A DNA stretch of 64,000 bases from Sphaerimonospora sp050942215. GTDB lineage: Bacteria; Actinomycetota; Actinomycetes; Streptosporangiales; Streptosporangiaceae. The notes under the pieces were generated by a model. It had not been told where the DNA came from and did not search any database. It saw nothing but the letters and a program-made list of their open reading frames with translations. Made by a program: the position numbers and the translations under genes. The stretch's first letter is position 1. Every line of letters starts with the position of its first letter. Positions 1-8,225 of the stretch are shown here, one piece after another. Location of the stretch: the NCBI RefSeq assembly GCF_050942215.1, contig NZ_CP192056.1:1674001-1738000 (forward strand). The letters are read 5' to 3'.

Positions 1-2
1 GC

Positions 3-1115
3 GGCATGCTCGCCGCCGCCCCCGCGCAGGCCGCCGGCGACGTGGCCTCCGACCCGCTGGCCACCAGCGGGATCGCCGCCAAGAACGTCATCGCCTACTG
101 GATGAACGAGAAGGCGGCCAACCTCATCAAGGCCTCGCCGTACGAGACGCTGGTCGTCGCCAAGCACGTGTCCAAGGGCGGGCCGTCCGCCGACAGCAAG
201 CCCGGCACCGTGCCGGCCATCGGCGACGAGAAGAAGTCGGGCGGCACGTCGAAGAACGTCAACCTGCCCCGGACCACCGGAAAGGTGTTCTTCCGCGGCG
301 CCGACGGCAAGCCGCACTGGTGCTCGGCCACCTCGCTCCAGGCGAAGTACCGCAACCTGGTCGCCACGGCCGGGCACTGTGTGTACGACACCAAGAGCAA
401 CAAGGCGACCCTGTCCCGCTGGGTGTTCATCCCCGGCTACTACCAGGGCAAGGCGCCGTGGGGCATCTACGTTGGCAAGCAGGCCTTCACCCACTACGAC
501 TTCGACGTCTACGAGGACGGCGACCGCGACTACGCGTTCGTCACCGTCTACAACGGCCTGAAGGCCGGCTCCGGCGCCTGGCTGAACAAGGCCGAGTGGG
601 ACTGGAAGCAGGTCGACAAGGCGACCTACAAGAAGTACGACCCGGCCATCCGCAGGATCAGGCACGGTAAGTACTACATCGTCAAGTTCACCGACGTCGG
701 CCGCCTCGGCGACAACGTCGGCGGCCAGGGCCTGGCCTACAACCAGAAGCTCGGCAAGAAGGTGTTCGTCTTCGGTTACCCGAGCGGCTCCCACCCGGAC
801 GGCAACCACGCCTACTCCGGCCAGACCCTCAAGTGGAGCTACGGCAAGACCTTCGGCGCCAAGGCCCCCGCGGTGAAGGCCGAGGAGCTCATCGGGGTCA
901 AGTCCTCCTTCACCGGCGAGGGCTCCTCGGGCTCGGCGTGGCTGCTCAACTACAAGAGCGCCAAGCGGATCGGCTACCTCAACGGGGTGACCAGCGGTGT
1001 CGCCGACACCGACGGCAACAACCGCATCGACACCAGCGTCTCGCCATACTTCGACGGGGAGACCTACGGCGTCTACAAGTCGGCCGCCAACGTCTGGTCG
1101 GGCAGCATCGCCTGA
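3..1115 (+). CDS. Secreted trypsin-like serine protease, 5' end cut by window
   Basis: Extracellular S1-type peptidase. The first in-window Met is at base 6, but its residues (MLAAAPAQAAG) read as the end of a signal peptide, so the true start lies before base 1. Counting from that Met, the catalytic triad is visible: His124 in TAGHC, Asp175 in DRDYAF and Ser308 in GEGSSGSA. The His and Ser boxes have the classic chymotrypsin-fold form. About 90 residues of propeptide-like sequence separate the signal end from the catalytic domain, as in secreted actinomycete proteases. The gene ends in TGA and is followed by a strong hairpin about 130 bp downstream. Substrate is not predictable. Fold assignment is firm; the start is missing. 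Confidence 0.85.
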   Translation, partial: GMLAAAPAQAAGDVASDPLATSGIAAKNVIAYWMNEKAANLIKASPYETLVVAKHVSKGGPSADSKPGTVPAIGDEKKSGGTSKNVNLPRTTGKVFFRGADGKPHWCSATSLQAKYRNLVATAGHCVYDTKSNKATLSRWVFIPGYYQGKAPWGIYVGKQAFTHYDFDVYEDGDRDYAFVTVYNGLKAGSGAWLNKAEWDWKQVDKATYKKYDPAIRRIRHGKYYIVKFTDVGRLGDNVGGQGLAYNQKLGKKVFVFGYPSGSHPDGNHAYSGQTLKWSYGKTFGAKAPAVKAEELIGVKSSFTGEGSSGSAWLLNYKSAKRIGYLNGVTSGVADTDGNNRIDTSVSPYFDGETYGVYKSAANVWSGSIA

Positions 1116-1240
1116 TCGGGCGCCCGGACACGGCCCCCGGGGGCGGGGCCCGGTCCGGCCATGGGCCCGGTCGCGTCCGGCGGCGACCCACACGCCGCCG
1201 GGCTCGTGCCGGGCCCAGCCGATGATCTCCTCGTCCGGTG

Positions 1241-1285
1241 GCACATCGGAGTCGGTCGCACGGTCACCGTGCGACTCCGATGTGC
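1241..1285. terminator. Strong inverted repeat downstream of the protease
   Basis: Arms of 13 and 7 bp, with a 4-nt bulge in the left arm, close on a single-base loop around 1265. The outer arm begins GCACATCGGAGTC. There is no T-run, as is common for actinomycete terminators. It may end the protease transcript or insulate the gene that starts at 1351. Confidence 0.55.
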
Positions 1286-1350
1286 ATGGAGGCCCGGTTC
1301 TCGGGCATGTGGGCTCGACCCGAACGTTCCACGACCGTACGGACGGCCTC

Positions 1351-1659
1351 ATGACCGAACGAACCCGGCGCCCGCCGACCGGCGACGCAGAAGAGACGAG
1401 TATCGAGGAGCTGCGACGGCTCCGGCAGGACTACCCCGGCTGGGGCTTCCTGATCATCGCCGACGACAGGTGGACGGCCGTACGCGGACGCCACACCCTG
1501 CTCCAGGCGCCGACAGCGCAGGAACTCCGCCGGAGGCTGCCGCCCCGGCCCGGTGCGGAGCGGGCGGCGGCCGGCCGGAAGCGGGCTCATCACACCCACC
1601 GAGCCACGAACGAGACCGGCGGCGCGACGAGCGCCCGGAGAAAAGAAATCGCGGTCTGA
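1351..1659 (+). CDS. Small hypothetical 'PGW' protein
   Basis: 102-residue protein read from ATG 1351. An N-terminal helical stretch (ELRRLRQDYPGW) leads into a short beta-rich section ending in DDRWTAVRGR, then a basic tail. The pattern 'YPGW ... W.A.R' occurs in many small actinomycete proteins of unknown function, including three more in this window near 45 kb. No catalytic motif or membrane segment is visible. It ends 25 bp before the start of the erm leader peptide, but a promoter lies between, so co-transcription is uncertain. Function unknown. Confidence 0.55.
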   Translation: MTERTRRPPTGDAEETSIEELRRLRQDYPGWGFLIIADDRWTAVRGRHTLLQAPTAQELRRRLPPRPGAERAAAGRKRAHHTHRATNETGGATSARRKEIAV

Positions 1660-1684
1660 GCGGATCACCCGTAGCCTGAGCGCA
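1641..1684 (+). promoter_or_regulatory. Promoter of the erm leader, probably leaderless
   Basis: A -10-like TAGCCT lies at 1672-1677, placing the transcript start at or next to the leader ATG at 1684. No Shine-Dalgarno precedes that ATG, so a leaderless message is likely. An A-rich tract (AAAAGAAAT, 1641-1649) sits where the -35 would be and no TTGACA-like box is evident. In mycobacteria and streptomycetes, WhiB7/WblC-dependent resistance promoters have an AT-rich tract beside a poor -35, so WblC control is possible but inferred. Confidence 0.4.
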
Positions 1685-1737
1685 TGCACTGCATCTACTT
1701 CATTCGTCTGCGCAGCAGCCGGGCTCTGGCTCGCTAG
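1684..1737 (+). CDS. Leader peptide upstream of erm with Arg-Leu-Arg motif
   Basis: A 17-codon reading frame (MHCIYFIRLRSSRALAR, stop TAG at 1735) lies 69 bp before the erm start. Residues 8-10 are Arg-Leu-Arg, the '+X+' motif at which macrolide-bound ribosomes stall in ErmD-type leader peptides. The position directly ahead of a methyltransferase gene, the short length and the downstream stems all match a macrolide-sensing attenuator. It is too short for ordinary gene finders. That it is translated is inferred. Confidence 0.65.
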   Translation: MHCIYFIRLRSSRALAR

Positions 1738-1806
1738 CTTCGCAGGACGCGAGCCCAGGGCCCATCGAGATCCCATTCATCTCGAGGACCCGAAAGGGCT
1801 TTTGCT
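1728..1806 (+). promoter_or_regulatory. erm attenuator: stem-loops ending at the Shine-Dalgarno
   Basis: Three hairpins occupy the gap between the leader peptide and erm. GGCTCGC (1728-1734, overlapping the last leader codons) pairs with GCGAGCC (1749-1755). TCGAGAT (1765-1771) pairs with ATCTCGA (1779-1785). CCC (1789-1791) pairs with GGG (1796-1798) across a GAAA loop, covering the SD AAAGGG (1793-1798) of the GTG start at 1807. AGCCC (1752-1756) could also pair with GGGCT (1796-1800). Alternative folding that exposes or hides the SD is expected for inducible erm genes; which fold is 'on' cannot be decided by eye. Confidence 0.55.
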
Positions 1807-2631
1807 GTGGCGCAGAATTTCGCGCACGGAAACTATTCGCACACCCAGCGGAAGGTCAGGAAAGGCGCCGGCGGCCGCACGCCCAGAGATCGGGCGCGGC
1901 GCGAGCTCTCCCAGAACTTCCTGGTCGACCGGCATGCGGTGGAGACACTGGTCGAGGCGGCCCGTCCGGCCGGTCTCGTGATCGAGCCGGGCGCCGGTGC
2001 GGGAGTGCTCACGATGGCGCTGGCCAGGGCGGGGGCCGAGGTCGTCGGCTACGAGATCGACCCGCTCCTGGTGGCCGGACTCAGGGCCAGGACCGATCTG
2101 AAGATCGTGAAAGGCGACTTCACCAGGGCGCGGCCGCCGGACAGGCCGTTCGCTGTCGTGGGCAGCATTCCGTACTCGATCACCTCGAAGATCGTCGACT
2201 GGTGTCTGAACGCGCAGCGGCTCACCTCGGCCACCCTGGTGACCCAGCTGGAGTACGCGCGCAAACGCAGCGGCGACTTCGGCAGGTGGAGCCTGGTGAC
2301 GGTGAAGAGCTGGCCGTGGTTCCGCTGGGAGATTCTCGGCCGGATCGACCGGGAGAGCTTCCGGCCCGTCCCTTCCGTCGACTCGGCGATCCTGCGGATC
2401 GAGCGCAGATCCACACCACTCGTCGGCGATGCCGCCGCATGGGAGGAACTGGTGGAGCTGGGCTTCTCCGGCGTCGGCGGCTCGCTGTACGCCTCGCTCA
2501 GCCGACGGTACGGCGAAGCGGGGGAGGCCTTCGACCGGGCCCGCGTCGCCCGTGACGTGGTGGTGGCCTTCGTCCATCCCGATCAGTGGATCTCGCTCTT
2601 CACCTCGCTGCATCGCGGAGAACAACGCTGA
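1807..2631 (+). CDS. erm: Erm 23S rRNA (adenine-N6)-methyltransferase
   Basis: Methylates A2058 of 23S rRNA, giving macrolide-lincosamide-streptogramin B resistance. The 274-residue protein starts at GTG 1807 behind SD AAAGGG. Motifs of the KsgA/Erm family are in order: RRELSQNFLVD near residues 33-43, SAM motif I IEPGAGAGVLT near 59-69, acidic motif II GYEIDP near 82, and catalytic motif IV GSIPYSIT near 119-126. Motif IV has Gly-Ser where many Erms have Asn (NIPY); a similar change is remembered from mycobacterial-type Erms. A basic N-terminal extension precedes the fold. Leader peptide and attenuator upstream suggest induction by macrolides. A strong terminator follows 2 bp after the stop. 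Confidence 0.9.
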   Translation: MAQNFAHGNYSHTQRKVRKGAGGRTPRDRARRELSQNFLVDRHAVETLVEAARPAGLVIEPGAGAGVLTMALARAGAEVVGYEIDPLLVAGLRARTDLKIVKGDFTRARPPDRPFAVVGSIPYSITSKIVDWCLNAQRLTSATLVTQLEYARKRSGDFGRWSLVTVKSWPWFRWEILGRIDRESFRPVPSVDSAILRIERRSTPLVGDAAAWEELVELGFSGVGGSLYASLSRRYGEAGEAFDRARVARDVVVAFVHPDQWISLFTSLHRGEQR

Positions 2632-2633
2632 GC

Positions 2634-2664
2634 CGGCGCCGGGGGCGGCCTGCCCCCGGCGCCG
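2634..2664 (+). terminator. Hairpin terminator of erm
   Basis: A 13-bp perfect stem (CGGCGCCGGGGGC at 2634-2646 with its complement at 2652-2664) and a 5-nt loop begin 3 bases after the erm stop. No T-run, typical of high-GC hosts. Confidence 0.75.
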
Positions 2665-3026
2665 CGGCGGGACCGGCGGCGGGACCGGCGGTCACCGGAG
2701 ACCCGAGGTCGTCGGTGGCGGGCTCGATCGTGCGGCGTGGGCGCCGTCCTGGCCGGTCCCGTCCATCGGCACCTCGAGAGCGGTGAACCGGCCGAGCAGC
2801 GGTACGACGATGAGCACAGGCTCTCCTCGGCCGTGTTCAGGCTGATCAACGGCTGTCGCCGGTTCTCGTTTCGATAATGCCCGGGGACGGTAAAGCCGCC
2901 TCCGGGTCGCGTTCCGCGCGCTTTAGCATCTCGCAGACCTGCCGTGCCGGGGCGTTCTCGCGCACTCGCGGCCGGTCGTCGTGATCGGGAGCGGCCGATG
3001 TGGCCCGCCATGATGAAGGGGCAGGC
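2665..3026. other. Intergenic region before the lipoprotein gene
   Basis: 362 bp without a convincing gene. The long minus-strand open frames across it have no SD and are antisense to better genes. The only site recognised is the SD GAAGGGG at about 3015-3021 for the next gene. The promoter of that gene should lie here, but no clear -35/-10 pair is visible. Confidence 0.4.
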
Positions 3027-4229
3027 ATGAGACGAGCGCGTGGGGCCGGTGCCGTGACCGTAATGCTCGTGATCCTGGCGGGATGCGTCCTCGCCGGCTG
3101 TTCGGCGGAGCAGCCCGTGCCGCGGGCCGCGCTGTCGCGGGTCACGAGTGCCCCGCCGACGTCCGCCGCACCGGCGGCGGCGTCCTCGCCGTTGCCCGGG
3201 GCCGCAGGGCCGTACGAAACGGAGGACCGGGGGCCGGTCGACGTCTACGCCGCGGATCGGCCCGGCATGCTCAGCCCCGTCGTCAAGGGCTTTCGCTCCC
3301 TCGTGTACGTGCCCAACAGCGAGAGCGGCACGGTCGACGTCATCGACCCGGAGACGTACCGGGTCGTACGGCACTTCCGGGTCGGGGCGCTGCCCCAGCA
3401 CGTCGTGCCGTCCTGGGACCTCAAGACGTTGTGGGTGAACAACAACCAGGGCAACACCCTGACCCCCATCGACCCCAGAACGGGCAGACCGGGCCGTCCG
3501 GTGCACGTGGAGGACCCCTACAACCTGTACTTCTCCCCGGACGGACAGTACGCGCTGGTCATGGCGGAGCGGAACAACCAGCTCGACCTGCGTGATCCGC
3601 GCGACATGCGGCTGCTGCGCTCGCTGTCGGTGCCCTGCCGGGGCATCAACCACGGCGACTTCACCGTCGACGGCTCGGTCTTCCTCGCGAGTTGCGAGTT
3701 CAGCGGTGACCTGGTCGTGCTCGACTGGCGTGCGCCCAGGGTGATGCGCCGCATGCATCTGGGCGACGGGAGCATGCCGCAGGACGTGAAGCTGTCGCCC
3801 GACGGCACCGTCTTCTACGTCGCCGACATGGCCAGGCACGGGGTGTGGCTCGTGAACGCGGAGACGTACCGGGTCATCCGCTTCCTGCCCACGGGCCGGG
3901 GGGCGCACGGCCTGTACGTCAGCCGCGATTCGCGCCACCTTTACGTGTCGAACCGGGGCGGGGGATCGGTGTCCGTCGTGTCGTTCGCGAAGCGGAAGGT
4001 CGTGGACGTCTGGCGAATTCCCGGCGGTGGTTCGCCGGACATGGGCGGGGTGTCGGCGGACGGTACGAAGCTGTGGCTCAGCGGCCGCTACCACGGCGTC
4101 GTCTACGTCTTCGACACCAGGAAGGGCGAAGTCATCCGCACCATCCCCGTCGGGGCCGGACCGCACGGATTGTGCGTGTATCCGCAGCCGGGCCGCTACT
4201 CCCTCGGCCACACGGGCATCTTCCGCTGA
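3027..4229 (+). CDS. YVTN-type beta-propeller lipoprotein
   Basis: 400-residue exported lipoprotein. The start ATG 3027 follows SD GAAGGGG and gives a proper signal peptide: MRRARG, a hydrophobic core and a lipobox (ILAGC, then VLAGC). After a Pro/Ala/Ser-rich linker there are seven or so repeats of about 40 residues with the YVTN/NHL signature, e.g. VYVPNSESGTVDVID, LWVNNNQGNTLTPID and LYVSNRGGGSVSVV. Such surface propellers bind proteins, ligands or redox partners; no enzyme motif is evident. An upstream in-frame start at 3000 would bury the signal peptide and was rejected. Neighbours give no functional hint. Confidence 0.85.
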   Translation: MRRARGAGAVTVMLVILAGCVLAGCSAEQPVPRAALSRVTSAPPTSAAPAAASSPLPGAAGPYETEDRGPVDVYAADRPGMLSPVVKGFRSLVYVPNSESGTVDVIDPETYRVVRHFRVGALPQHVVPSWDLKTLWVNNNQGNTLTPIDPRTGRPGRPVHVEDPYNLYFSPDGQYALVMAERNNQLDLRDPRDMRLLRSLSVPCRGINHGDFTVDGSVFLASCEFSGDLVVLDWRAPRVMRRMHLGDGSMPQDVKLSPDGTVFYVADMARHGVWLVNAETYRVIRFLPTGRGAHGLYVSRDSRHLYVSNRGGGSVSVVSFAKRKVVDVWRIPGGGSPDMGGVSADGTKLWLSGRYHGVVYVFDTRKGEVIRTIPVGAGPHGLCVYPQPGRYSLGHTGIFR

Positions 4230-4368
4230 CGGGCACCGCCGGTCGGGGCGAGCCGTCGCGTGTGCCGTACGGGCCGGTGAGCCCGGCGGCCGGAGACGCC
4301 GCGCCTCGGCGAGGTACCGGAGGGGTCCCCGCCGCGGCGGAGACCTCCACCCGTGTTAGAGACGACCC

Positions 4369-5148
4369 ATGGCAGAACTCAACGGGAGACCCGTGCCCCT
4401 TGCCGCGCTCCAGGCCCTGGGATTGATCAACTACGGTCATTTCACCACGATGCTCGTGCGCGACGGGCGCGTCCGTGGCCTGTCGCATCACCTGGATCGC
4501 CTCGTCCGCGACTGCCGGCTCGTCTTCGCCGCCGAGCTGGATCCCGTACGGATCCGCGATCACGTCCGTCACGCGTTGCGTGACGCGGGAGACGCGGTCG
4601 TGGTCCGCGTCACGGTCTTCGACCCCGACCTCGGACTCGGTCGTCCGGGCGCGGACGCCCATCCGCACGTCCTCGTCACCACCAGGCCGGCGGGCGCCGT
4701 GCCGCCCGCGCCGATGCGGGTGCGGACCGTCGCCTACCAGAGGGATTCACCGCAGGTGAAGCACGTGGGCCTGTTCGGCGCGCTACACGTCCGCCGCCAG
4801 GCTCAGCGGGCCGGGTTCGACGACGCGCTGTTCGTGGACGCCGCCTCGCGCGTCACCGAGGGCGCGACGTGGAACATCGGTTTCCACGACGGTGAACGGA
4901 TCGTCTGGCCGGCGGGTGACAGCCTCCCCGGCGTGACCATGCGGCTGCTCCGGCAGGTGCACGAGGGCATGATCACCGCTTCGGTCGATCGGGCCGATGT
5001 CTCCGGCATGCGTGCCGCGTTCGCGACGAACTCGGCCATCGGGGTCCGCCCGATCACCGTGATCGACGATGTCGAACTGCCGGGTGACCACCCCGTCTTC
5101 GAGATCCTCCGCAGTGAGTACGAGGGAATTCCCCTGGAAGATATTTAA
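4369..5148 (+). CDS. Class IV (BCAT/aminodeoxychorismate lyase-like) PLP aminotransferase
   Basis: 259-residue fold-type IV PLP enzyme. The PLP lysine is probably in SPQVKHVGLF (about residue 129), and the family signature follows in DALFVDAASRVTEGATWNIGF cut here to VTEGATWNI, whose Glu contacts the PLP ring nitrogen. GVTMRLL matches the usual 'pG.tr' box. Length fits aminodeoxychorismate lyase or D-amino-acid transaminase-like members; the substrate cannot be told. No folate genes lie nearby. The stop (TAA) is followed by a 190-bp gap leading into the truncated hydrolase. Confidence 0.8.
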   Translation: MAELNGRPVPLAALQALGLINYGHFTTMLVRDGRVRGLSHHLDRLVRDCRLVFAAELDPVRIRDHVRHALRDAGDAVVVRVTVFDPDLGLGRPGADAHPHVLVTTRPAGAVPPAPMRVRTVAYQRDSPQVKHVGLFGALHVRRQAQRAGFDDALFVDAASRVTEGATWNIGFHDGERIVWPAGDSLPGVTMRLLRQVHEGMITASVDRADVSGMRAAFATNSAIGVRPITVIDDVELPGDHPVFEILRSEYEGIPLEDI

Positions 5149-5338
5149 TGGCTGAAGGTCCGTTTTATTGCAGATCGTACGGTCCTGTAACGGTCACGGT
5201 TGCTATCCGAAAGATCCCATCCTCGCTCTGGTCGAGCCTCCGAAGGCTACTTCGTCCCCAGGTTTACGGGAGTCTGACAGAGAGTGCGCGTCTCCGGTCG
5301 AGTGGACGTCGTTGTGGCGTATGTTGCAGAGTGGGGCC

Positions 5339-5611
5339 ATGTGTCACACTAACGACAGTCGGCCACCTGGTCCCCCTGAGCCTGGCGCGGTCGCGGAAGA
5401 CGGACCCGTAAGCCTCACCACCGACGACGGCAGCAGGCTCGCCGCGCACGTGGCCCTGCCTGCCGGTCCGCCACGCGGCCAGATGATCATTCTGTCCGAC
5501 GTGCGCGGGCTGCACCCCTATTATCGCGATCTGGCGGCCCGCTTCGCCTCTCGCCTGGTGAGATGGGCGCAGCCCTGGGACGGGCGCCAATGCCGTTTAG
5601 ATAGCAATTGA
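5339..5611 (+). pseudogene. Dienelactone hydrolase family protein, 3' part lost at IS
   Basis: From ATG 5339 the frame reads MCHTNDSRPPGPPEPG, the usual N-terminus of actinobacterial DLH-family alpha/beta hydrolases, then the first strands (SLTTDDGSRLAAHVALP, IILSDVRGLHPYYRDLAARFA). Homology stops at about 5547. About 40 bp of unrelated sequence follow and then the IS4-family terminal repeat at 5587, so the frame ends inside the IS at 5611. The nucleophile elbow and the His of the triad are missing. No continuation is seen right of the IS, so this is a truncation rather than a simple insertion. Confidence 0.75.
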
Positions 5612-7103
5612 TCATGGCTATCGCTGGGCGGCTGAGGGTGTGGGCAAGAGCGTGACGGTCGGTGGACCCGCGTACCGGATGCCCTTGTCGGAGGGGCGCC
5701 GCTCACGGTAGCTGCTCCTGCGAGAGCGTTTGACGGCTCGCGGGTAGGAACGGTGGCGGCGGCGAGGGTTCAAGTTCCGGCGGTGCGCGACTTGGTGGAG
5801 GATTCGGGTCCAGGAGGCGTCGGATGGCTCAGGGGGAAAAGGCCGCGCGGTCAGTGACCGAGCGGCGCACGATGCGGACGGTGCCCAGGAACTTGATCCG
5901 GTCGGGGTCGATCTCAGCCGCCGTGGCGGCGGTGCAGATCAGCGTGGATAACGCCCAATGGGTCAGCAGGTAGGCCCAGATCTCCTGGTAGACCAATTCC
6001 GGAGTGCGCGAGCGCAGGATACGGCCCGGCCCGCGCAGGTGAGTCTTCAGCTGATCAATGCTGGTTTCCACCTCCCAGCGGTCGTGGTAGCAACGGGCCA
6101 GGTCCTCGCCGGCGGCCTCGGCAGGGTCGAGGATGCTGGTGATCAGCCGGATGTGTTCACCCTTGCGGTCGGGCACCGTGTAGTCGACCACGCGTACGAT
6201 GACCGCGTCGTCGGGATCGAGGTCTCGGCCCTGGCGGGCAGCCTCACGGAGCCGATCCTTCTGCGATCGGCGCAGGCCGGTGGGCTTGGTGATGACGGCG
6301 AGCCAGGACCCGTCGTCCAGGTCACGCAGCCGGTACGGGCGTAGCCCGGCCTGGATGCGCCATAGCAGGTGAGCGCCGCTGTGACGTGCCTGGTTCCAGG
6401 CGGAGAAACTGTAGAAGCCGCGGTCGGCGGTGAGCAGCATCTCCTCGTTCAACTGTTCGTACAGGGAGAACGCGAGGGTCTGCTCGCCGGCCCAGCAGCC
6501 CGCCACGTCAGCAGCCACCATGGCGTGGCTGGCACACTCGCTGATGGCGACCACCCGGGCCTGCGGGAAGGCGGTCTCGTAGCCGCCCGCGCTGACGCGG
6601 CCGAACTCGGCGACATTCGCCTCGGTATCGGGCAGGTCCACGACGAACCCGTCAATCGCCATCACCCGCCAGCGGTTCAACCATGCGCCCGACGTCGACG
6701 CGGTCGCCGCGGGCCGGGCGACCTGCTGGAACACTTCTCGCACAGCCTCGAATCCCAGGCGCTGCCGGGCTTGCGTGACCGCCCCCCGTGTTGGCGCCTC
6801 CCAGCGCGCCTCCGGGATCAAGGCCAGCATGCCCGTCAGCTTCTCAGCGACCTCCTCATAGTCATCGTCGGGGTACAGGCACAGCGCGATAAGCAGGTAG
6901 ACGACCACGTGCGAGGGAAGCTTACGAACACGTTGTTCCCGGCATCCGTGCGCAGCGATGACCGCATCCAGTACCTGCCGGGGGATCAGCGATGTCAACG
7001 CGCCGATCGCCACCAGATCCGTCAATCGCCTCGAACTGCCCGCATTGCCCGACATGATCACCAGGCGAAGGTACCAGCAAGATCGCTATCTAAACGGCAT
7101 TGG
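5587..7103 (-). mobile_element. IS4-family insertion sequence
   Basis: A 1,517-bp element bounded by 19-bp perfect terminal inverted repeats: CCAATGCCGTTTAGATAGC at 5587-5605 and its complement at 7085-7103. One transposase gene fills most of it; about 220 bp left of the gene are non-coding. The flanks (…GGGACGGGCG and GTTCGAGGAC…) show no target duplication, which suggests an adjacent deletion after insertion, in line with the truncated hydrolase on the left. Confidence 0.85.
5829..7061 (-). CDS. IS4-family transposase
   Basis: 410-residue DDE transposase that cuts and pastes its own IS. The N-terminal IS4 domain (about residues 20-115) is followed by the RNase-H-like core. Catalytic Asp candidates are in AIDGFVVD and TADRGFYSF, and the C-terminal Glu lies in a textbook IS4 'Y2R3E6K' signature, YHDRWEVETSIDQLK. 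The frame is intact, so the element may still be active. Starts ATGATCATG; the second ATG is possible. Confidence 0.9.
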   Translation of the reverse strand: MIMSGNAGSSRRLTDLVAIGALTSLIPRQVLDAVIAAHGCREQRVRKLPSHVVVYLLIALCLYPDDDYEEVAEKLTGMLALIPEARWEAPTRGAVTQARQRLGFEAVREVFQQVARPAATASTSGAWLNRWRVMAIDGFVVDLPDTEANVAEFGRVSAGGYETAFPQARVVAISECASHAMVAADVAGCWAGEQTLAFSLYEQLNEEMLLTADRGFYSFSAWNQARHSGAHLLWRIQAGLRPYRLRDLDDGSWLAVITKPTGLRRSQKDRLREAARQGRDLDPDDAVIVRVVDYTVPDRKGEHIRLITSILDPAEAAGEDLARCYHDRWEVETSIDQLKTHLRGPGRILRSRTPELVYQEIWAYLLTHWALSTLICTAATAAEIDPDRIKFLGTVRIVRRSVTDRAAFSP

Positions 7104-7185
7104 GTTCGAGGACGACTCCCGGCTCAAGAAATTCGGCATATCGCAACCGGGCCTGCCGCACGGAGCGAGTCGAATGACCGCTCTA

Positions 7186-7650
7186 TTAGACAGCAGGCGG
7201 ATTGTCGAGGAGCACCACTCCGTAGTGAGCCAGGAGGTCGATGTGCTCTTCGTCGGCGCGCGCTTCACCGGGGCCGATCGCCTTGAAGTAGCCCTCGACG
7301 GCTCCGGGGCTGTTGATTTGAAGGATCTCCGCGGTCTCCGTGATCGGCTGGAGCGTGTGGGGCACTAAACGGGGCCCGTAGATGAAGGCGCCGGCTTCGG
7401 CGTCGTACACGTCGCATTCGGCGAGCGACGTCGACCCGACCCAGAACCGGACGCGTCCGGAGAGGATCACCCAGCTCTCATCCTCGCGACTGTGGGTATG
7501 CAGGGGTGGCGCGTCGGAGCGCGGCATCTTGAGACGTGAGACGGTGACCGCTCCATTCGTCTCGTCGGTCGACACGACCTGCTCGACCCCGGTGTTGTAG
7601 TAGCGGAAGGCCGGACCGTCGCCGGGGTTCCGCACGAGAGCGATGCTCAT
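7186..7650 (-). CDS. Cupin-domain protein
   Basis: 154-residue single-domain cupin. The start at 7650 (MSIALVRNPG) has the SD AAAGG 7 nt upstream; a longer frame to 7710 lacks one. Cupin motif 1 is seen as PPLHTHSREDESWVILSG (about residues 52-69: two His and a Glu as metal ligands) and motif 2 as GPRLVPHTLQP. It probably binds a divalent metal and could be a small oxygenase, isomerase or sensor. TTGATCAA and two GTTGAAA words occur 40-90 bp upstream and may mark an operator. No partner gene remains beside it. Confidence 0.75.
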   Translation of the reverse strand: MSIALVRNPGDGPAFRYYNTGVEQVVSTDETNGAVTVSRLKMPRSDAPPLHTHSREDESWVILSGRVRFWVGSTSLAECDVYDAEAGAFIYGPRLVPHTLQPITETAEILQINSPGAVEGYFKAIGPGEARADEEHIDLLAHYGVVLLDNPPAV

Positions 7651-7880
7651 CTGAAAACCTTTCGTCGTGGGTACGTCAGCTGGTTGAAAGCGGCCTGGCC
7701 GTTTGATCAACTAGCTATCCCGACATTAACAAGTTGAAATCTAAACTACAAGCCGCGGGGTGTGGCGGTAGCGCAGCGGGCTTCGGCCGTACTCACGACG
7801 CCCCCCAATACACCAGGTCAGAGGCCAATGTAGGGCTCTGCATGAGTTGCCCGGTCCGGTGGACACATCAGGGCGTGCGG

Positions 7881-8033
7881 CTACGCGGCAGCATCGTCGA
7901 GATCTCGGGCGTTCTTGAGCGCGTGCCGGCGTTCATATTCGGCGGGACTGAAGTAGCCGTCGGCGGAGTGGCGACGTCGTGGATCGTCGAACCCTTCGAT
8001 ATGGCGGAAGACGGCCGGTTCGGCTTCTGACCT
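7881..8033 (-). pseudogene. Relic of IS3-family OrfB transposase C-terminus
   Basis: The minus frame reads VFRHIEGFDDPRRRHSADGY then FSPAEYERRHA and a stop at 7881-7883. This is the conserved C-terminus of IS3-family OrfB (usually ..YIEGFYN.RRRHSALGYLSPAEYE). Only about 50 residues remain and nothing upstream in that frame belongs to a transposase. Confidence 0.7.
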
Positions 8034-8036
8034 GGC

Positions 8037-8205
8037 GTGGAAGGTGTGCCGTGGGCTGGTGGAAGCGCATGCGGACGATGACTACGCGATAGAGCGTGGC
8101 GTTCAGCCGGCGATGGCCGTCGCGGTTTGAGGCGGTGCCGGGTCGCGGTGCCGGAGGAAGCGGGGGACGGGGCTGACGCCCGCGAGTTCGGCGAAGGCGG
8201 TTCAT
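8037..8205 (-). pseudogene. Relic of IS110-family transposase C-terminus
   Basis: Across shifting minus-strand frames one reads AFAELAGVSPVP, SGTATRHRL and NRDGHRRLNATLYRVVIVRM, the order found in the transposase_20 domain of IS110-type enzymes. At least two frameshifts are present. It abuts the IS3 relic with no spacer, so the two were fused by deletion. Confidence 0.6.
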
Positions 8206-8225
8206 GATCCGCCGGAGTCACCCAT

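Noticed and set aside
2583..4211. 542-codon minus-strand frame opposite the propeller gene
   Set aside because: Antisense of a clear lipoprotein gene; composition is that of a shadow frame.
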